Of a DNA stretch of 64,000 nt, positions 8,769 to 17,299 are shown in pieces (within the stretch, counting starts at the first letter, position 1; each line of letters begins with the position of its first letter). The stretch is from Streptomyces mirabilis (lineage in GTDB: Bacteria > Actinomycetota > Actinomycetes > Streptomycetales > Streptomycetaceae). Where the stretch lies: positions 6,758,001-6,822,000 of the forward strand of contig NZ_CP074102.1 in NCBI RefSeq assembly GCF_018310535.1, written 5' to 3'. A program made the position numbers and the translations under genes. The notes beneath the pieces are model-generated. The model did no database searches. It saw only the letters and a program-made list of their open reading frames with translations, and was not told the origin of the DNA.

Positions 8769-9619
8769 ACCACGCACAGAGCACCGACTCGCTCGTCCTG
8801 CGTGTCGCGGGCCGCCCGGTCGGCCGGTACGTCACCCGGCCCGAACTCGCGCCCCGGTTCTCGCCGCGCCCCTACCTCCACCCGGTCACCACCCTGGCCG
8901 GCACGGCCGTCACCGAGCTCAGCCCCGCCGACCACACCCACCACCTCGGCGTCGGTGTCGCCGTTCCCGACGTCGAGGGGCACAACTTCTGGGGCGGGCG
9001 CACCTACGTCCGCGACCAGGGACCCACCGAGCTGGCCAACCACGGCGCCCAGCGGCACTCCGGTTTCCAGCTGCGCGACCCGGACGGCTTCGTGGAGGAG
9101 CTGCGCTGGGTGGCCGCGGGCGGCGAGCTGCTGCGCGAGCGCCGTACGGTCGCCGTCACCGAACTCGCCGACTCCGCCTGGGCGTTGGACTTCACCTTCT
9201 CCCTCACCAACACGACCACCCGCCCCCTCTCGATCGGCAGCCCGGCCACCAACGGGCGGCCCGGAGCGGCCTACGGCGGCTTCTTCTGGCGGGCCCGCAA
9301 GGAAGCGCGGGCGCCGCGCGTCTTCACCGCCGACACCGAGGGCGAGGAGGCGGTCCACGGGGCCCCCGCCGACTGGCTCGCCCTCGTGGGCGCGGGCTGG
9401 ACCCTCGTCTTCGCCGGGGCCACCGCGGCGACCCGCCGCGACCCGTGGTTCGTGCGCACCGCCGAGTACCCGGGCGTCGGATCCTCCCTCGCGCACACCG
9501 AACGGCTGCCGATACCGGCCGGGGAGACGGTCGTACGCCGGGTCGTCACCGTCGTCGCGGACGGCGCCCTCGGCAGCAGCGAGGCCGCGGCGCTGGTGCG
9601 GAAGGCGGTGAGCCCCTGA
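8765..9619 (+). CDS. PmoA-family (DUF6807) protein
   Basis: The product has 284 residues with the family signature SPRPYLHPV near the N-terminus, ADHTHHLGVGVAV (a cluster of three His) and GRTYVRDQGPTE. The family takes its name from a methane-monooxygenase annotation, but its genes sit beside Gfo/Idh oxidoreductases in sugar operons, so a carbohydrate role is likely. The fold resembles galactose-mutarotase-like beta sandwiches by general appearance only. No signal peptide. Overlaps both neighbours (ATGA at 8765, TGATG at 9617-9621), so it is coupled to them. Confidence 0.75.
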   Translation: MNHAQSTDSLVLRVAGRPVGRYVTRPELAPRFSPRPYLHPVTTLAGTAVTELSPADHTHHLGVGVAVPDVEGHNFWGGRTYVRDQGPTELANHGAQRHSGFQLRDPDGFVEELRWVAAGGELLRERRTVAVTELADSAWALDFTFSLTNTTTRPLSIGSPATNGRPGAAYGGFFWRARKEARAPRVFTADTEGEEAVHGAPADWLALVGAGWTLVFAGATAATRRDPWFVRTAEYPGVGSSLAHTERLPIPAGETVVRRVVTVVADGALGSSEAAALVRKAVSP

Positions 9620-11154
9620 TGGCGCTGGCCTCCGCAGACCTCGGCGACGGCACCTACCGCAACCCCGTCCTCGACGCCGACTGGTCCGACCCCGACCTCC
9701 TGCGCGTGGGCGACGACTTCTACCTCACCGCCTCCAGCTTCGGTCGCGCGCCCGGACTGCCGCTCCTGCACTCCCGCGACCTGGTCAACTGGACGCTCGT
9801 CGGACACGCGCTCGGGCTCCTTGAACCCGCGAGGGAATTCAGGAAGCCCCGGCACGACTGCGGTGTGTGGGCCCCGTCCCTGCGGCACCACGACGACCGC
9901 TTCTGGATCTTCTGGGGCGACCCCGACCACGGCATCTTCCAGGTCAACGCCCCGGAGATCCGCGGTCCCTGGACCCGACCGCACCTGGTCAAGGAGGGCA
10001 AGGGCCTCATCGACGCCTGCCCGCTGTGGGACGAGGAGACCGGCGAGGCGTATCTCGTGCACGCCTGGGCCAAGTCCCGTGCGGGCGTCAAGAACCGGCT
10101 CACCGGCCACCGTATGCGCCCCGACGGCACCGGGCTGCTCGACGAGGGCAAGGTGATCATCGACGCGGACCGGATCCCGGGCTGGTTCACCCTCGAAGGG
10201 CCCAAGGCCTACCGGCACGACGGCTGGTTCTGGATCTTCGCACCCGCCGGGGGAGTGGAGACCGGCTGGCAGGGCGCCTTCCGCTCGCGCGGCTTCTTCG
10301 GCCCGTACGAGGAGCGGGTGGTGCTGGAGCAGGGGGACACCGATGTCAACGGCCCCCACCAGGGCGGCTGGGTACGCACGGGGGCCGGCGAGGACTGGTT
10401 CGCGCACTTCCAGCAGCGCGGGCCCTACGGGCGGGTCGTCCACCTCCAGCCGATGCGCTGGGGCGCCGACGGCTGGCCGGTGCTCGGTGACGAGGGCGCC
10501 CCCGTCGCCGTACACCAGAAGCCGCGACTGCCGCAGCAGCCGCCCTCCGCGCCCGCCACCGACGACGACTTCCCCGGCGGCCGGTTCGGACGGCAGTGGC
10601 AGTGGACCGCCAACCGGCAGGACGGCTGGGCCACCCAGCACTCCGGGGACGGGCTGCGGCTGAGCTGCGTCCGGACGGTGGACGCGCACGACCTGCGCAG
10701 ACTGCCGAACGTCCTCACCCAGCGGTTACCCGGCATTCCCGCCACCGTCGAGGTGGAGCTGCGCCTCGACAGCAAGGAGCCGGGGGCGCGGGCGGGGCTC
10801 GCGGTGCTCGGGGACGCCTTCAGCTGGATCGGGCTCCAGCGGGAGGCGGACGGGTCGGTGCGGCTCGTGCACCGGTTCGCCGAGTCGGTCGCCGAGCGGG
10901 AGCGCGACGCCGCACCTCCGCGAGCGGCGCCCCAGGGGCGGGCCCGGCTGTGGATCGAGAGCGGGGCGGGGGCGCGCTGCCGGTTCTCGTACGACGTCGG
11001 GGGCGGCCGGCAGTCCTCCGGCCAGGTCTTCGCCGCCACCTCCTGGCGCTGGGTCGGCGCCCTGCTCGGACTTTTCGCACTCGCGCCCGTCGGCGGGGGA
11101 CACGCCGGCGCGGCCTCGTTCACGCAGTTCCGCATCACCAGTTCATTCCGCTGA
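9619..11154 (+). CDS. intracellular GH43 glycoside hydrolase with C-terminal beta-sandwich domain
   Basis: The product has 511 residues. The five-bladed GH43 domain comes first, with the catalytic base in DWSDPDLL (Asp24), the pKa modulator Asp132 (LIDACPLWDEE) and the acid Glu193 (FTLEGPKAY). A beta-sandwich DUF1349-like domain spans about residues 340-510. No signal peptide, so it should cleave imported oligosaccharides in the cytoplasm, removing arabinose or xylose; specificity is not readable. Leu370 is encoded by TTA (10726-10728), the rare codon read only by the bldA tRNA in Streptomyces. Start overlaps the previous stop. Confidence 0.88.
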   Translation: MALASADLGDGTYRNPVLDADWSDPDLLRVGDDFYLTASSFGRAPGLPLLHSRDLVNWTLVGHALGLLEPAREFRKPRHDCGVWAPSLRHHDDRFWIFWGDPDHGIFQVNAPEIRGPWTRPHLVKEGKGLIDACPLWDEETGEAYLVHAWAKSRAGVKNRLTGHRMRPDGTGLLDEGKVIIDADRIPGWFTLEGPKAYRHDGWFWIFAPAGGVETGWQGAFRSRGFFGPYEERVVLEQGDTDVNGPHQGGWVRTGAGEDWFAHFQQRGPYGRVVHLQPMRWGADGWPVLGDEGAPVAVHQKPRLPQQPPSAPATDDDFPGGRFGRQWQWTANRQDGWATQHSGDGLRLSCVRTVDAHDLRRLPNVLTQRLPGIPATVEVELRLDSKEPGARAGLAVLGDAFSWIGLQREADGSVRLVHRFAESVAERERDAAPPRAAPQGRARLWIESGAGARCRFSYDVGGGRQSSGQVFAATSWRWVGALLGLFALAPVGGGHAGAASFTQFRITSSFR

Positions 11155-11198
11155 CAAGCCACACAACCCCGTTGGATCCAGAAGAAGAGAGCCGATCA

Positions 11199-12536
11199 AT
11201 GAAGATCAACATCCACAGAACCGGGCGTGCCGCGACGGTCGTCGCCCTGGGCTCCGTGCTTGCGCTCACCGTCACCGCCTGCGGCGACAACGGCAGCGGA
11301 GCGGCGGGCGACAAGGGCACCGAGGGCTCCGGCAAGGGCGAGATCACCTTCTGGGACAACAACGGCGGTGTCCGCACCGACATCTGGAAGCAGATCATCG
11401 CGGACTTCGAGAAGAAGTACCCGGACATCAAGGTCAAGTACGTCGGCATCCCGGCGGCGAGCGCCCAGTCGAAGTACGACACCGCCATCCAGGGCGGCGG
11501 CCTGCCCGACGTCGGCGGCGTGGGTACCGCGATGCTCGCCGAGGTCGCCGTCCAGGGCGCGCTGGAGCCGCTGGACAGCCGGCTCAAGGGGAGCTCGCTG
11601 GGCGGCAGGCTGAGCCAGAACCTGCTCGACGTCAGCCGGGCCGCGGGCGGCGGTGACAGCCTGTACCAGGTGCCGACCTCCGCCAACAACGGCACGCTCT
11701 GGTACCGGACGGACCTGTTCAAGGCGGCGGGACTGGACGCCCCGACCACCTGGTCGAAGTTCTACGACGCCGCCGACAAGCTCACCGACAAGGGCAAGAA
11801 CAAGTTCGGCTTCACCATCCGGGGCGGCGAGGGGGCGATCGCGCCGGCCCTCGACGCGGTGTACGGCCAGACCGGCATCACCTCGTTCTGGAACGGCGAC
11901 AAGACCACCGTCAACGACCCGAAGAACGTCGCCGCCCTCGAGAAGTACATCGCCCTGTACAAGAAGGACACCCCGTCCGCCGACGTCAACAACGACTTCA
12001 CCAAGATGGTCGCCCAGTGGGACAGCGGCACCATCGGCATGCTCAGCCACAACCTCGGTTCCTACCAGGACCACGTGAAGGCGCTGGGCGCGGAGAAGTT
12101 CCGCGGCATCCCGAACCCGACGCAGGACGACGGCACCCGCGTGCAGGTGTCCAACCCGGTCGACGGGATGAGCCTGTTCAAGTCCAGCAAGAACAAGGCG
12201 GCCGCCTGGAAGTTCATCGAGTTCGCCCTCTCGGCGGCGGAGAACTCCAAGTTCAACGAGTCGGCGGGACAGGTCCCGGCGAACACCGACGCCGCGAAGG
12301 ACGCGTGGATCCAGAAGGCCGAGCCCACCAAGCTGGCCGCGGAGGCGCTGAACGGGGCCGGTACCAAGATCGTGCAGCTGCCGTACTACCTGCCGGACTG
12401 GAACACGATCTCCAAGTCCGACAACGAGCCGAACTTCCAGAAGCTGCTGCTCGGGAAGATGAGCGCGAAGCAGTTCCTGGACACGTTGGCCGACCAGTTG
12501 AACAAGGCGCAGGCGGACTGGAAGTCGAACCACTAG
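11199..12536 (+). CDS. sugar ABC transporter extracellular solute-binding lipoprotein
   Basis: The product has 445 residues. A basic N-terminus and hydrophobic stretch lead to the lipobox LTVTAC, so it is lipidated and anchored outside the membrane. The mature part is a CUT1-type periplasmic-binding fold (EITFWDNNGGVRTDIWKQI, then the Asn/Trp-rich ligand cleft). It lies 44 bases after the GH43 and supplies the two permeases at 5.7-7.5 kb, which is an unusual order (binding protein last). The 12537-12692 gap contains a repeat-derived terminator hairpin. Confidence 0.92.
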   Translation: MKINIHRTGRAATVVALGSVLALTVTACGDNGSGAAGDKGTEGSGKGEITFWDNNGGVRTDIWKQIIADFEKKYPDIKVKYVGIPAASAQSKYDTAIQGGGLPDVGGVGTAMLAEVAVQGALEPLDSRLKGSSLGGRLSQNLLDVSRAAGGGDSLYQVPTSANNGTLWYRTDLFKAAGLDAPTTWSKFYDAADKLTDKGKNKFGFTIRGGEGAIAPALDAVYGQTGITSFWNGDKTTVNDPKNVAALEKYIALYKKDTPSADVNNDFTKMVAQWDSGTIGMLSHNLGSYQDHVKALGAEKFRGIPNPTQDDGTRVQVSNPVDGMSLFKSSKNKAAAWKFIEFALSAAENSKFNESAGQVPANTDAAKDAWIQKAEPTKLAAEALNGAGTKIVQLPYYLPDWNTISKSDNEPNFQKLLLGKMSAKQFLDTLADQLNKAQADWKSNH

Positions 12537-12619
12537 CTCCGCGGGTTCGCTCCGCTGGTTGGGCCGGGCGCGGTCGGTTCGTGGTCTTCGAGGTTGTGTG
12601 GCGACCGCGGGCCGGGCGT

Positions 12620-12664
12620 GGCTGGTCGCGCAGTTCCCCGCGCCCCCAAAAGACGGGGCGCGGG
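12620..12664. repeat. dispersed GC-rich repeat forming a terminator-like hairpin (copy 1)
   Basis: The block opens GGCTGGTCGCGCAGTTCCCC and runs into a perfect 10-bp stem, CCCGCGCCCC (12637-12646) and GGGGCGCGGG (12655-12664), with an 8-base loop. The same block recurs at 37506, 44560 (reverse), 50816 and 50909. It probably ends the ABC/GH43 operon transcript. Confidence 0.75.
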
Positions 12665-12692
12665 TCCCCCTCTGCTTGAAAGGCACACGTTC

Positions 12693-13487
12693 GTGTCCCT
12701 TACGCGTAGACAGGTCACCTCGGCGGCTCTTGCCGCCGTTCCCGTTGCCCTTGCGGCAACCGGCACCGCACAAGCCACCCAGCGTCGCCGCACCCTCTAC
12801 ATCGCCGGTGACTCGACCGCCGCCCAGAAGTACGCCGACGCCGCGCCCGAGACCGGGTGGGGCATGGCGCTTCCGTTCTTTCTGCGGGAGCACCTGGAAG
12901 TCTCCAATCACGCCGTGAACGGGCGGAGTTCGAAGAGTTTCGTCGACGAGGGGCGGCTCGACGTCATCCTCGACGTGATCCGGCCGGGAGACTTCCTGCT
13001 CATCCAGTTCGGGCACAACGACGAGAAGAGCGCCGACCCGACGCGCTACACCGAGCCCTGGACGACGTACCAGGACCATCTGCGGCAGTACGTCGACGGG
13101 GCGCGGGCCCGTGGCGCGCGGCCCGTGCTCGCCACCCCCGTCGAGCGCAGAAAGTTCGACGCGGACGGCAACGCCGTGCCGACCCACGGCGACTACCCGG
13201 CGGCGATGCGCGCCCTCGCCGAACAGGAGCGCGTGGCGCTGCTCGACATCCAGGCCCTGTCGATCGCTTTGTGGCAGCGGCTCGGCGTCGAGGAGACCAA
13301 GAAGTACTTCAACTGGACCGCGACCGAGCAGGACAACACCCACTTCAACCCGCCGGGCGCGATCGCCGTGGCCCGTCTCGTCGCGGCCGAGCTGCCGCAC
13401 CGCCGGGTGCTGGCGCACCGGGACGTGCGCCGGCTGGACGAGGAAGTCCCCGAGTCCTGGATCACCTGGCCGGACGCGGCCGCGTAA
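12693..13487 (+). CDS. secreted rhamnogalacturonan acetylesterase (SGNH hydrolase, CE12-like)
   Basis: The product has 264 residues. GTG at 12693 follows GAAAGG by nine bases. The N-terminus (LTRRQVTSAAL...AATGTAQA) looks like a Tat or Sec signal ending near residue 27. Block I is IAGDSTAA with the nucleophile serine; then AVNGRSSKSF supplies the oxyanion Gly/Asn region, FGHNDEK follows, and block V DNTHFNPPG supplies the catalytic Asp/His. This pattern is that of rhamnogalacturonan acetylesterases, which deacetylate pectin hairy regions and open them to lyases. It is followed by PL1 and pectinesterase genes. Confidence 0.88.
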   Translation: MSLTRRQVTSAALAAVPVALAATGTAQATQRRRTLYIAGDSTAAQKYADAAPETGWGMALPFFLREHLEVSNHAVNGRSSKSFVDEGRLDVILDVIRPGDFLLIQFGHNDEKSADPTRYTEPWTTYQDHLRQYVDGARARGARPVLATPVERRKFDADGNAVPTHGDYPAAMRALAEQERVALLDIQALSIALWQRLGVEETKKYFNWTATEQDNTHFNPPGAIAVARLVAAELPHRRVLAHRDVRRLDEEVPESWITWPDAAA

Positions 13488-13524
13488 CCCCCTTCCACAC
13501 CTCCGCCAGAAGGAGAGCCGCACA

Positions 13525-14859
13525 GTGAACACACAGAGATGGCATGGACATGCCACAGCAAGGCCGGCGACGACGGCCCTGCTGGTCGGTTGCACCGCTC
13601 TGGCCCTCGCCGTCACCGGCACCACCGCCCAGGCCCAGGCCCGGTCGGGCGACCTCGGTCGACAGACCCTCGCCGCCGGTGACGGTTGGGGCTCCGACGG
13701 CACGGGGACCTCCGGTGGTGCGGCGGCCGACGCCGCGCACGTGTACACCGTCACCACCTGGGCCGAGTTCAAGGCCGCGCTGAAGAGCGGCGGCACCGCC
13801 CCGAAGATCATCCAGGTGAAGGGCACGATCGACGCCAACGCCGAGGGCTGCGACTCCTTCGCCGCGCCGGGCTACGACTTCGACGCCTATCTGCAGAAGT
13901 ACTCCCCGGAGAACTGGGGATACGGCACCAACCTGGACGCCGAGCCCGATGACAGCCCCGAAGGCCTGCGCCGCGCCTCCGCCGCCAACCAGGACACCGC
14001 CATCAAGGCGGAGATCCCCGCCAACACCACTCTCGTCGGCCTCGGCAAGGGCGCGGGGTTCAAGGGCGCCAGCCTCCAGATCAAGGCCGTGGACAACGTC
14101 ATCGTCCGCAACCTCACCTTCGAGAGCCCGCTCGACTGCTTCCCGCAGTGGGACCCGACCGACACCTCCGTCGGCAACTGGAACTCCGAGTACGACAGCG
14201 CGGTGGTGTACGGCTCGACGCACGTCTGGCTGGACCACAACACCTTCACCGACGGGGACCACCCCGACAGCACGCTGCCCACGTACTTCGGCCGGATCTT
14301 CGAGCAGCACGACGGTGAGCTGGACATCGTCAAGGGCGCGGACTACGTGACCGCCTCCTGGAACGTCTTCGCCGACCACGACAAGACGATCCTCATCGGC
14401 AACAGCGACAGCGCGTCCACCGCCGCGGTCGACCGGGGCCACCTCAAGGTCACCTTCCACCACAACCTGTTCTCGAACCTCGTCGAGCGCGCGCCCCGCG
14501 TCCGCTTCGGCCAGGTCGACTCCTACAACAACCACTTCGTCGCGGGCGACGGCTACTCCTACAGCTACGGCATCGGCATGGAGTCCCAACTCGTCGCCCA
14601 GCACAACGCGTTCACGCTGCCCGCCGGGGTCAGCGCGGCGACCGTCCTGAAGAAGTGGAAGGAGGCGCCGCTCACCGCGGCGGACAACTACGTCAACGGG
14701 GCGGCCACCGACCTGATCGCCGTGCACAACGCGGAGATCCCGGCGGAGACGCTGCAGTCCGGGGCTGGATGGACGCCGACCCTGCGGACCAAGGTCGACT
14801 CGCCCAGGGCGGTGCCGCGGATCGTGGACCGCGGGGCGGGCGCCGGAAAGATCTGCTGA
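13525..14859 (+). CDS. secreted pectate lyase, polysaccharide lyase family 1
   Basis: The product has 444 residues. A signal sequence covers about 1-37. The right-handed beta helix carries VWLDHNTFTDGDH (the PL1 vWiDH motif, calcium-binding Asp) and ERAPRVRFGQVDSYNN, where the Arg abstracts the C5 proton. It cleaves polygalacturonate by calcium-dependent beta-elimination outside the cell. GTG at 13525 follows AAGGAGA by eight bases. It is part of the secreted pectin set. After its stop the 12-bp sequence GACCAGCTGATC appears twice (14858 and 14884). Confidence 0.92.
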   Translation: MNTQRWHGHATARPATTALLVGCTALALAVTGTTAQAQARSGDLGRQTLAAGDGWGSDGTGTSGGAAADAAHVYTVTTWAEFKAALKSGGTAPKIIQVKGTIDANAEGCDSFAAPGYDFDAYLQKYSPENWGYGTNLDAEPDDSPEGLRRASAANQDTAIKAEIPANTTLVGLGKGAGFKGASLQIKAVDNVIVRNLTFESPLDCFPQWDPTDTSVGNWNSEYDSAVVYGSTHVWLDHNTFTDGDHPDSTLPTYFGRIFEQHDGELDIVKGADYVTASWNVFADHDKTILIGNSDSASTAAVDRGHLKVTFHHNLFSNLVERAPRVRFGQVDSYNNHFVAGDGYSYSYGIGMESQLVAQHNAFTLPAGVSAATVLKKWKEAPLTAADNYVNGAATDLIAVHNAEIPAETLQSGAGWTPTLRTKVDSPRAVPRIVDRGAGAGKIC

Positions 14860-15004
14860 CCAGCTGATCCGGCTGATCCGGTCGACCAGCTGATCGGGTC
14901 GAACCGGCTCCGATCGTTGCAGCCCTTCTGGTCAGGCCGGAGCGGCTCCGCACCGCCCCTCACCCAGGGCGTGCCGCTCCGGCCCCTCGTCCCTCCCGCA
15001 GAGC

Positions 15005-15028
15005 CCGCGAGGCCTCTGAGCCTCGCGG
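15005..15028. terminator. 9-bp perfect hairpin ahead of pectinesterase 1
   Basis: CCGCGAGGC (15005-15013) pairs perfectly with GCCTCGCGG (15020-15028) across a six-base loop. It ends eight bases before the AAGGAG ribosome site of the pectinesterase, so it may terminate the PL1 transcript or shape the pectinesterase leader. There is no T-run. Confidence 0.5.
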
Positions 15029-15048
15029 CACAGCGAAGGAGCATCGCC

Positions 15049-16221
15049 ATGCTCTCCCGCACCACCACACCCGGTCCTGCCGTCTCCAGCCGGAGAACCT
15101 TCCTCGTCGCCAGTGCCGGGGCCGCTCTCGCGCTCGGCCTCGCGACTCCCGCGCGGGCCCAGGCGTGGCCCCAGGAGAAATCCCCCTTCGGGCGTTACGG
15201 TTCGCCGTCCGCCCGGCTCACCGAGCGCACCCTGTACGTCCACCCCGGCGGCCTCGGCGATCACACCACCGTCCAGGCCGCCGTCAGCGCCGGTGGGGGC
15301 ACCTCCCAGGCGTTAAGCACTGGGGGAGGGGCCGGATACAGCCTGGTCATCGCGCCGGGAACGTACCGGGAGACCGTCGCCGTCGGCGTCGCCCGTACGG
15401 AGATGACCTGGATCGGCGCCTCCGGGGACCCCCGTGACGTCGTCGTCGTGTACGACAACGCCAACGGCACGCCGAAGCCCGGCGGCGGTACCTACGGGAC
15501 CACCGGCTCGGCCACCACCACCGTGCAGGCCGACGGGTTCACCGCCCGTGGGATCACCTTCGCCAACGACTTCCTGCGCGCCGACCACCCCGAGATCACC
15601 GGCACCCAGGCGGTCGCCGTCAAGGTGCAGGGCGACCGCTCGGCGTTCGTGGGGTGCCGGTTCCTGGGCCACCAGGACACGCTGTACGCCGACTCGATCG
15701 CGCTCGGCACCTTCGCCCGCCAGTACTACCGCGACTGCTACGTCGAGGGTGACGTGGACTTCGTCTTCGGCCGGGCGAGCGCCGTCTTCGAGCGCTGCCA
15801 CTTCCGCACCCTGAACCGCACGGACCTGGCGGCCGCCCCGTACGGCTTCGTCTTCGCCCCCTCCACCGCGCTCGCCAACCCGCGCGGCTACCTGGTCACC
15901 CACGGCCGTGTCAGCAGCGAGGCCCCGGACGCGTACTACAAGCTCGCCCGCCCCTGGGTGCCGGGTTCGGACACCACCGCCCGGCCCATGCTGACCGTCC
16001 GCGACACCCGCCTCGCCGCCGGGATCGACGCGGTCGCGCCCTACACCGACATGGCGGACGCCTACCCCTGGCAGAGCCAGCGCTTCGCCGAGTACCGGAA
16101 CACGGGGCCGGGCGCGGTGATCAGCGTCCCGGAGAACCGTCCCCAACTGAGCGCCGTCGAGGCCGAGTCGGCGACCCGGGAGGCGTATCTCGGCGACTGG
16201 ACGCCGTGGAAGGGGTGCTGA
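15049..16221 (+). CDS. secreted pectinesterase 1 (CE8) with a repeat-derived insertion
   Basis: The product has 390 residues. SRRTFLVASAGA is a twin-arginine signal. The beta-helix body has GHQDTLYAD, the catalytic Asp motif GDVDFVFGRA and the RPW motif (KLARPWVPG) near residue 305. It demethylates homogalacturonan so that pectate lyases can act. Residues 82-94 (Gly/Ser/Thr-rich) have no counterpart in the adjacent paralogue and come from a palindromic DNA repeat at 15293-15334; this places a TTA codon (Leu89) in the frame. The ATG at 15049 follows AAGGAG by seven bases. About 60% similar to the next gene. Confidence 0.92.
   Translation: MLSRTTTPGPAVSSRRTFLVASAGAALALGLATPARAQAWPQEKSPFGRYGSPSARLTERTLYVHPGGLGDHTTVQAAVSAGGGTSQALSTGGGAGYSLVIAPGTYRETVAVGVARTEMTWIGASGDPRDVVVVYDNANGTPKPGGGTYGTTGSATTTVQADGFTARGITFANDFLRADHPEITGTQAVAVKVQGDRSAFVGCRFLGHQDTLYADSIALGTFARQYYRDCYVEGDVDFVFGRASAVFERCHFRTLNRTDLAAAPYGFVFAPSTALANPRGYLVTHGRVSSEAPDAYYKLARPWVPGSDTTARPMLTVRDTRLAAGIDAVAPYTDMADAYPWQSQRFAEYRNTGPGAVISVPENRPQLSAVEAESATREAYLGDWTPWKGC
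15293..15334. repeat. palindromic Streptomyces-type repeat inserted in frame in pectinesterase 1
   Basis: GGGGGCACCTCCC and GGGGGAGGGG flank a short centre containing GTTAAGC. CCTCCC pairs with GGGAGG. The element is absent from the paralogous gene at 16223. Similar GGGGGCACCTCCC...GGGGGAGG palindromes are, from memory, scattered through Streptomyces intergenic regions. Here it adds about 13 codons, including TTA at 15313-15315. Confidence 0.7.
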
Positions 16222-16222
16222 G

Positions 16223-17239
16223 ATGCGCCGACGCGCCTTCCTCACCACGGCCGGTGCGCTCACCGTCCTCGGCGCGACTCCCGCCTTCGCGGGCGGGCGC
16301 CGGGTGCTGCACGTCCGCCCCGGTGACTCCGTCCAGGCCGCCGTCGACGCGGTGACCGGCGCCGGCTGGACGATCGTCGTGCACCCGGGCACCTACCGCG
16401 AGGTCGTGAACATCCCCGCCGACAAGGCCGACCTGACACTGCGCGGTGCCACCCGTGACCCGCGCGACGTCGTCATCGTGTACGACCACGCGGGCGGCAC
16501 GCAGAAGCCCGACGGTTCGGGGACGTACGGCACCGCCGGCTCCGCCACCTTCACCTCGGCGGCGCCGGGGCTCACCGTGCAGGGGCTGACGCTCGCCAAC
16601 GACTGGCTGCGCGCCGACCACCCGGACATCACCGGGACGCAGGCGGTGGCGGCGTACGTCACCGGGGACCGCTCGTCCTTCACCCAGGTCCGCCTGCTGG
16701 CACACCAGGACACCCTGTTCGCGGACACGACGGCCCTGACCGCCTTCGACCGCCAGTACTACCGCGACTGCTACATCGAGGGCGACGTCGACTTCGTCTT
16801 CGGGCGGGCCACCGCCGTCTTCGAGCGCTGCCACTTCCACACCCTCGACCGGGACGTCACCTTCAGACCTGAGGGGATGGTCTTCGCGCCCTCCACGGCC
16901 CGCGCCAACCCGCACGGCTTCCTGGCCCTGCGCGGCCGGGTCACCTCGGGCGCGCAGGACGGGGCGTACAAGATCGCGCGGCCGTGGGTGCCGTCGTACG
17001 AGACGACGGCCTGGCCGTCCCTGGTCGTACGGGAGACGGAACTCGGCCCCGGCATCGACGCGGTGGCGCCCTACGTCAACATGCGCGAGGCCTACCCCTG
17101 GCAGTCCATGCGCTTTCGCGAGTACCGCAACACCGGCCCCGGCGCGGAGATCACCGTGCCGGAGAACCGTCCCCAGCTCACGGACACGGAAGCCATGTCG
17201 CACACGCGTGCGGCGTATCTCGGCGACTGGTGCCCGTGA
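16223..17239 (+). CDS. secreted pectinesterase 2 (CE8)
   Basis: The product has 338 residues. A short Tat-like signal (MRRRAFLTTAGALTVLGATPAFA) is followed directly by the beta helix. It has AHQDTLFAD, GDVDFVFGRA with the catalytic Asp, and IARPWVPSYETTAWP. It is closely related to the preceding gene across the whole fold, including the C-terminal ENRPQL motif and the YLGDW ending, so the two arose by tandem duplication. It starts one base after the previous stop and lacks the repeat insertion. It acts on pectin outside the cell. Confidence 0.92.
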   Translation: MRRRAFLTTAGALTVLGATPAFAGGRRVLHVRPGDSVQAAVDAVTGAGWTIVVHPGTYREVVNIPADKADLTLRGATRDPRDVVIVYDHAGGTQKPDGSGTYGTAGSATFTSAAPGLTVQGLTLANDWLRADHPDITGTQAVAAYVTGDRSSFTQVRLLAHQDTLFADTTALTAFDRQYYRDCYIEGDVDFVFGRATAVFERCHFHTLDRDVTFRPEGMVFAPSTARANPHGFLALRGRVTSGAQDGAYKIARPWVPSYETTAWPSLVVRETELGPGIDAVAPYVNMREAYPWQSMRFREYRNTGPGAEITVPENRPQLTDTEAMSHTRAAYLGDWCP

Positions 17240-17299
17240 TGGCCCCGCACCGATCACCGCAGTAGCTCCCCCACCCGCTCGACGAAAGGACCGCACTCC

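Noticed and set aside
11196..13838. 880-codon open frame on the minus strand opposite the binding protein and esterase genes
   Set aside because: The plus strand here holds a clear lipobox binding protein and an SGNH esterase. The minus frame has no recognisable motifs and is the usual high-GC antisense frame.
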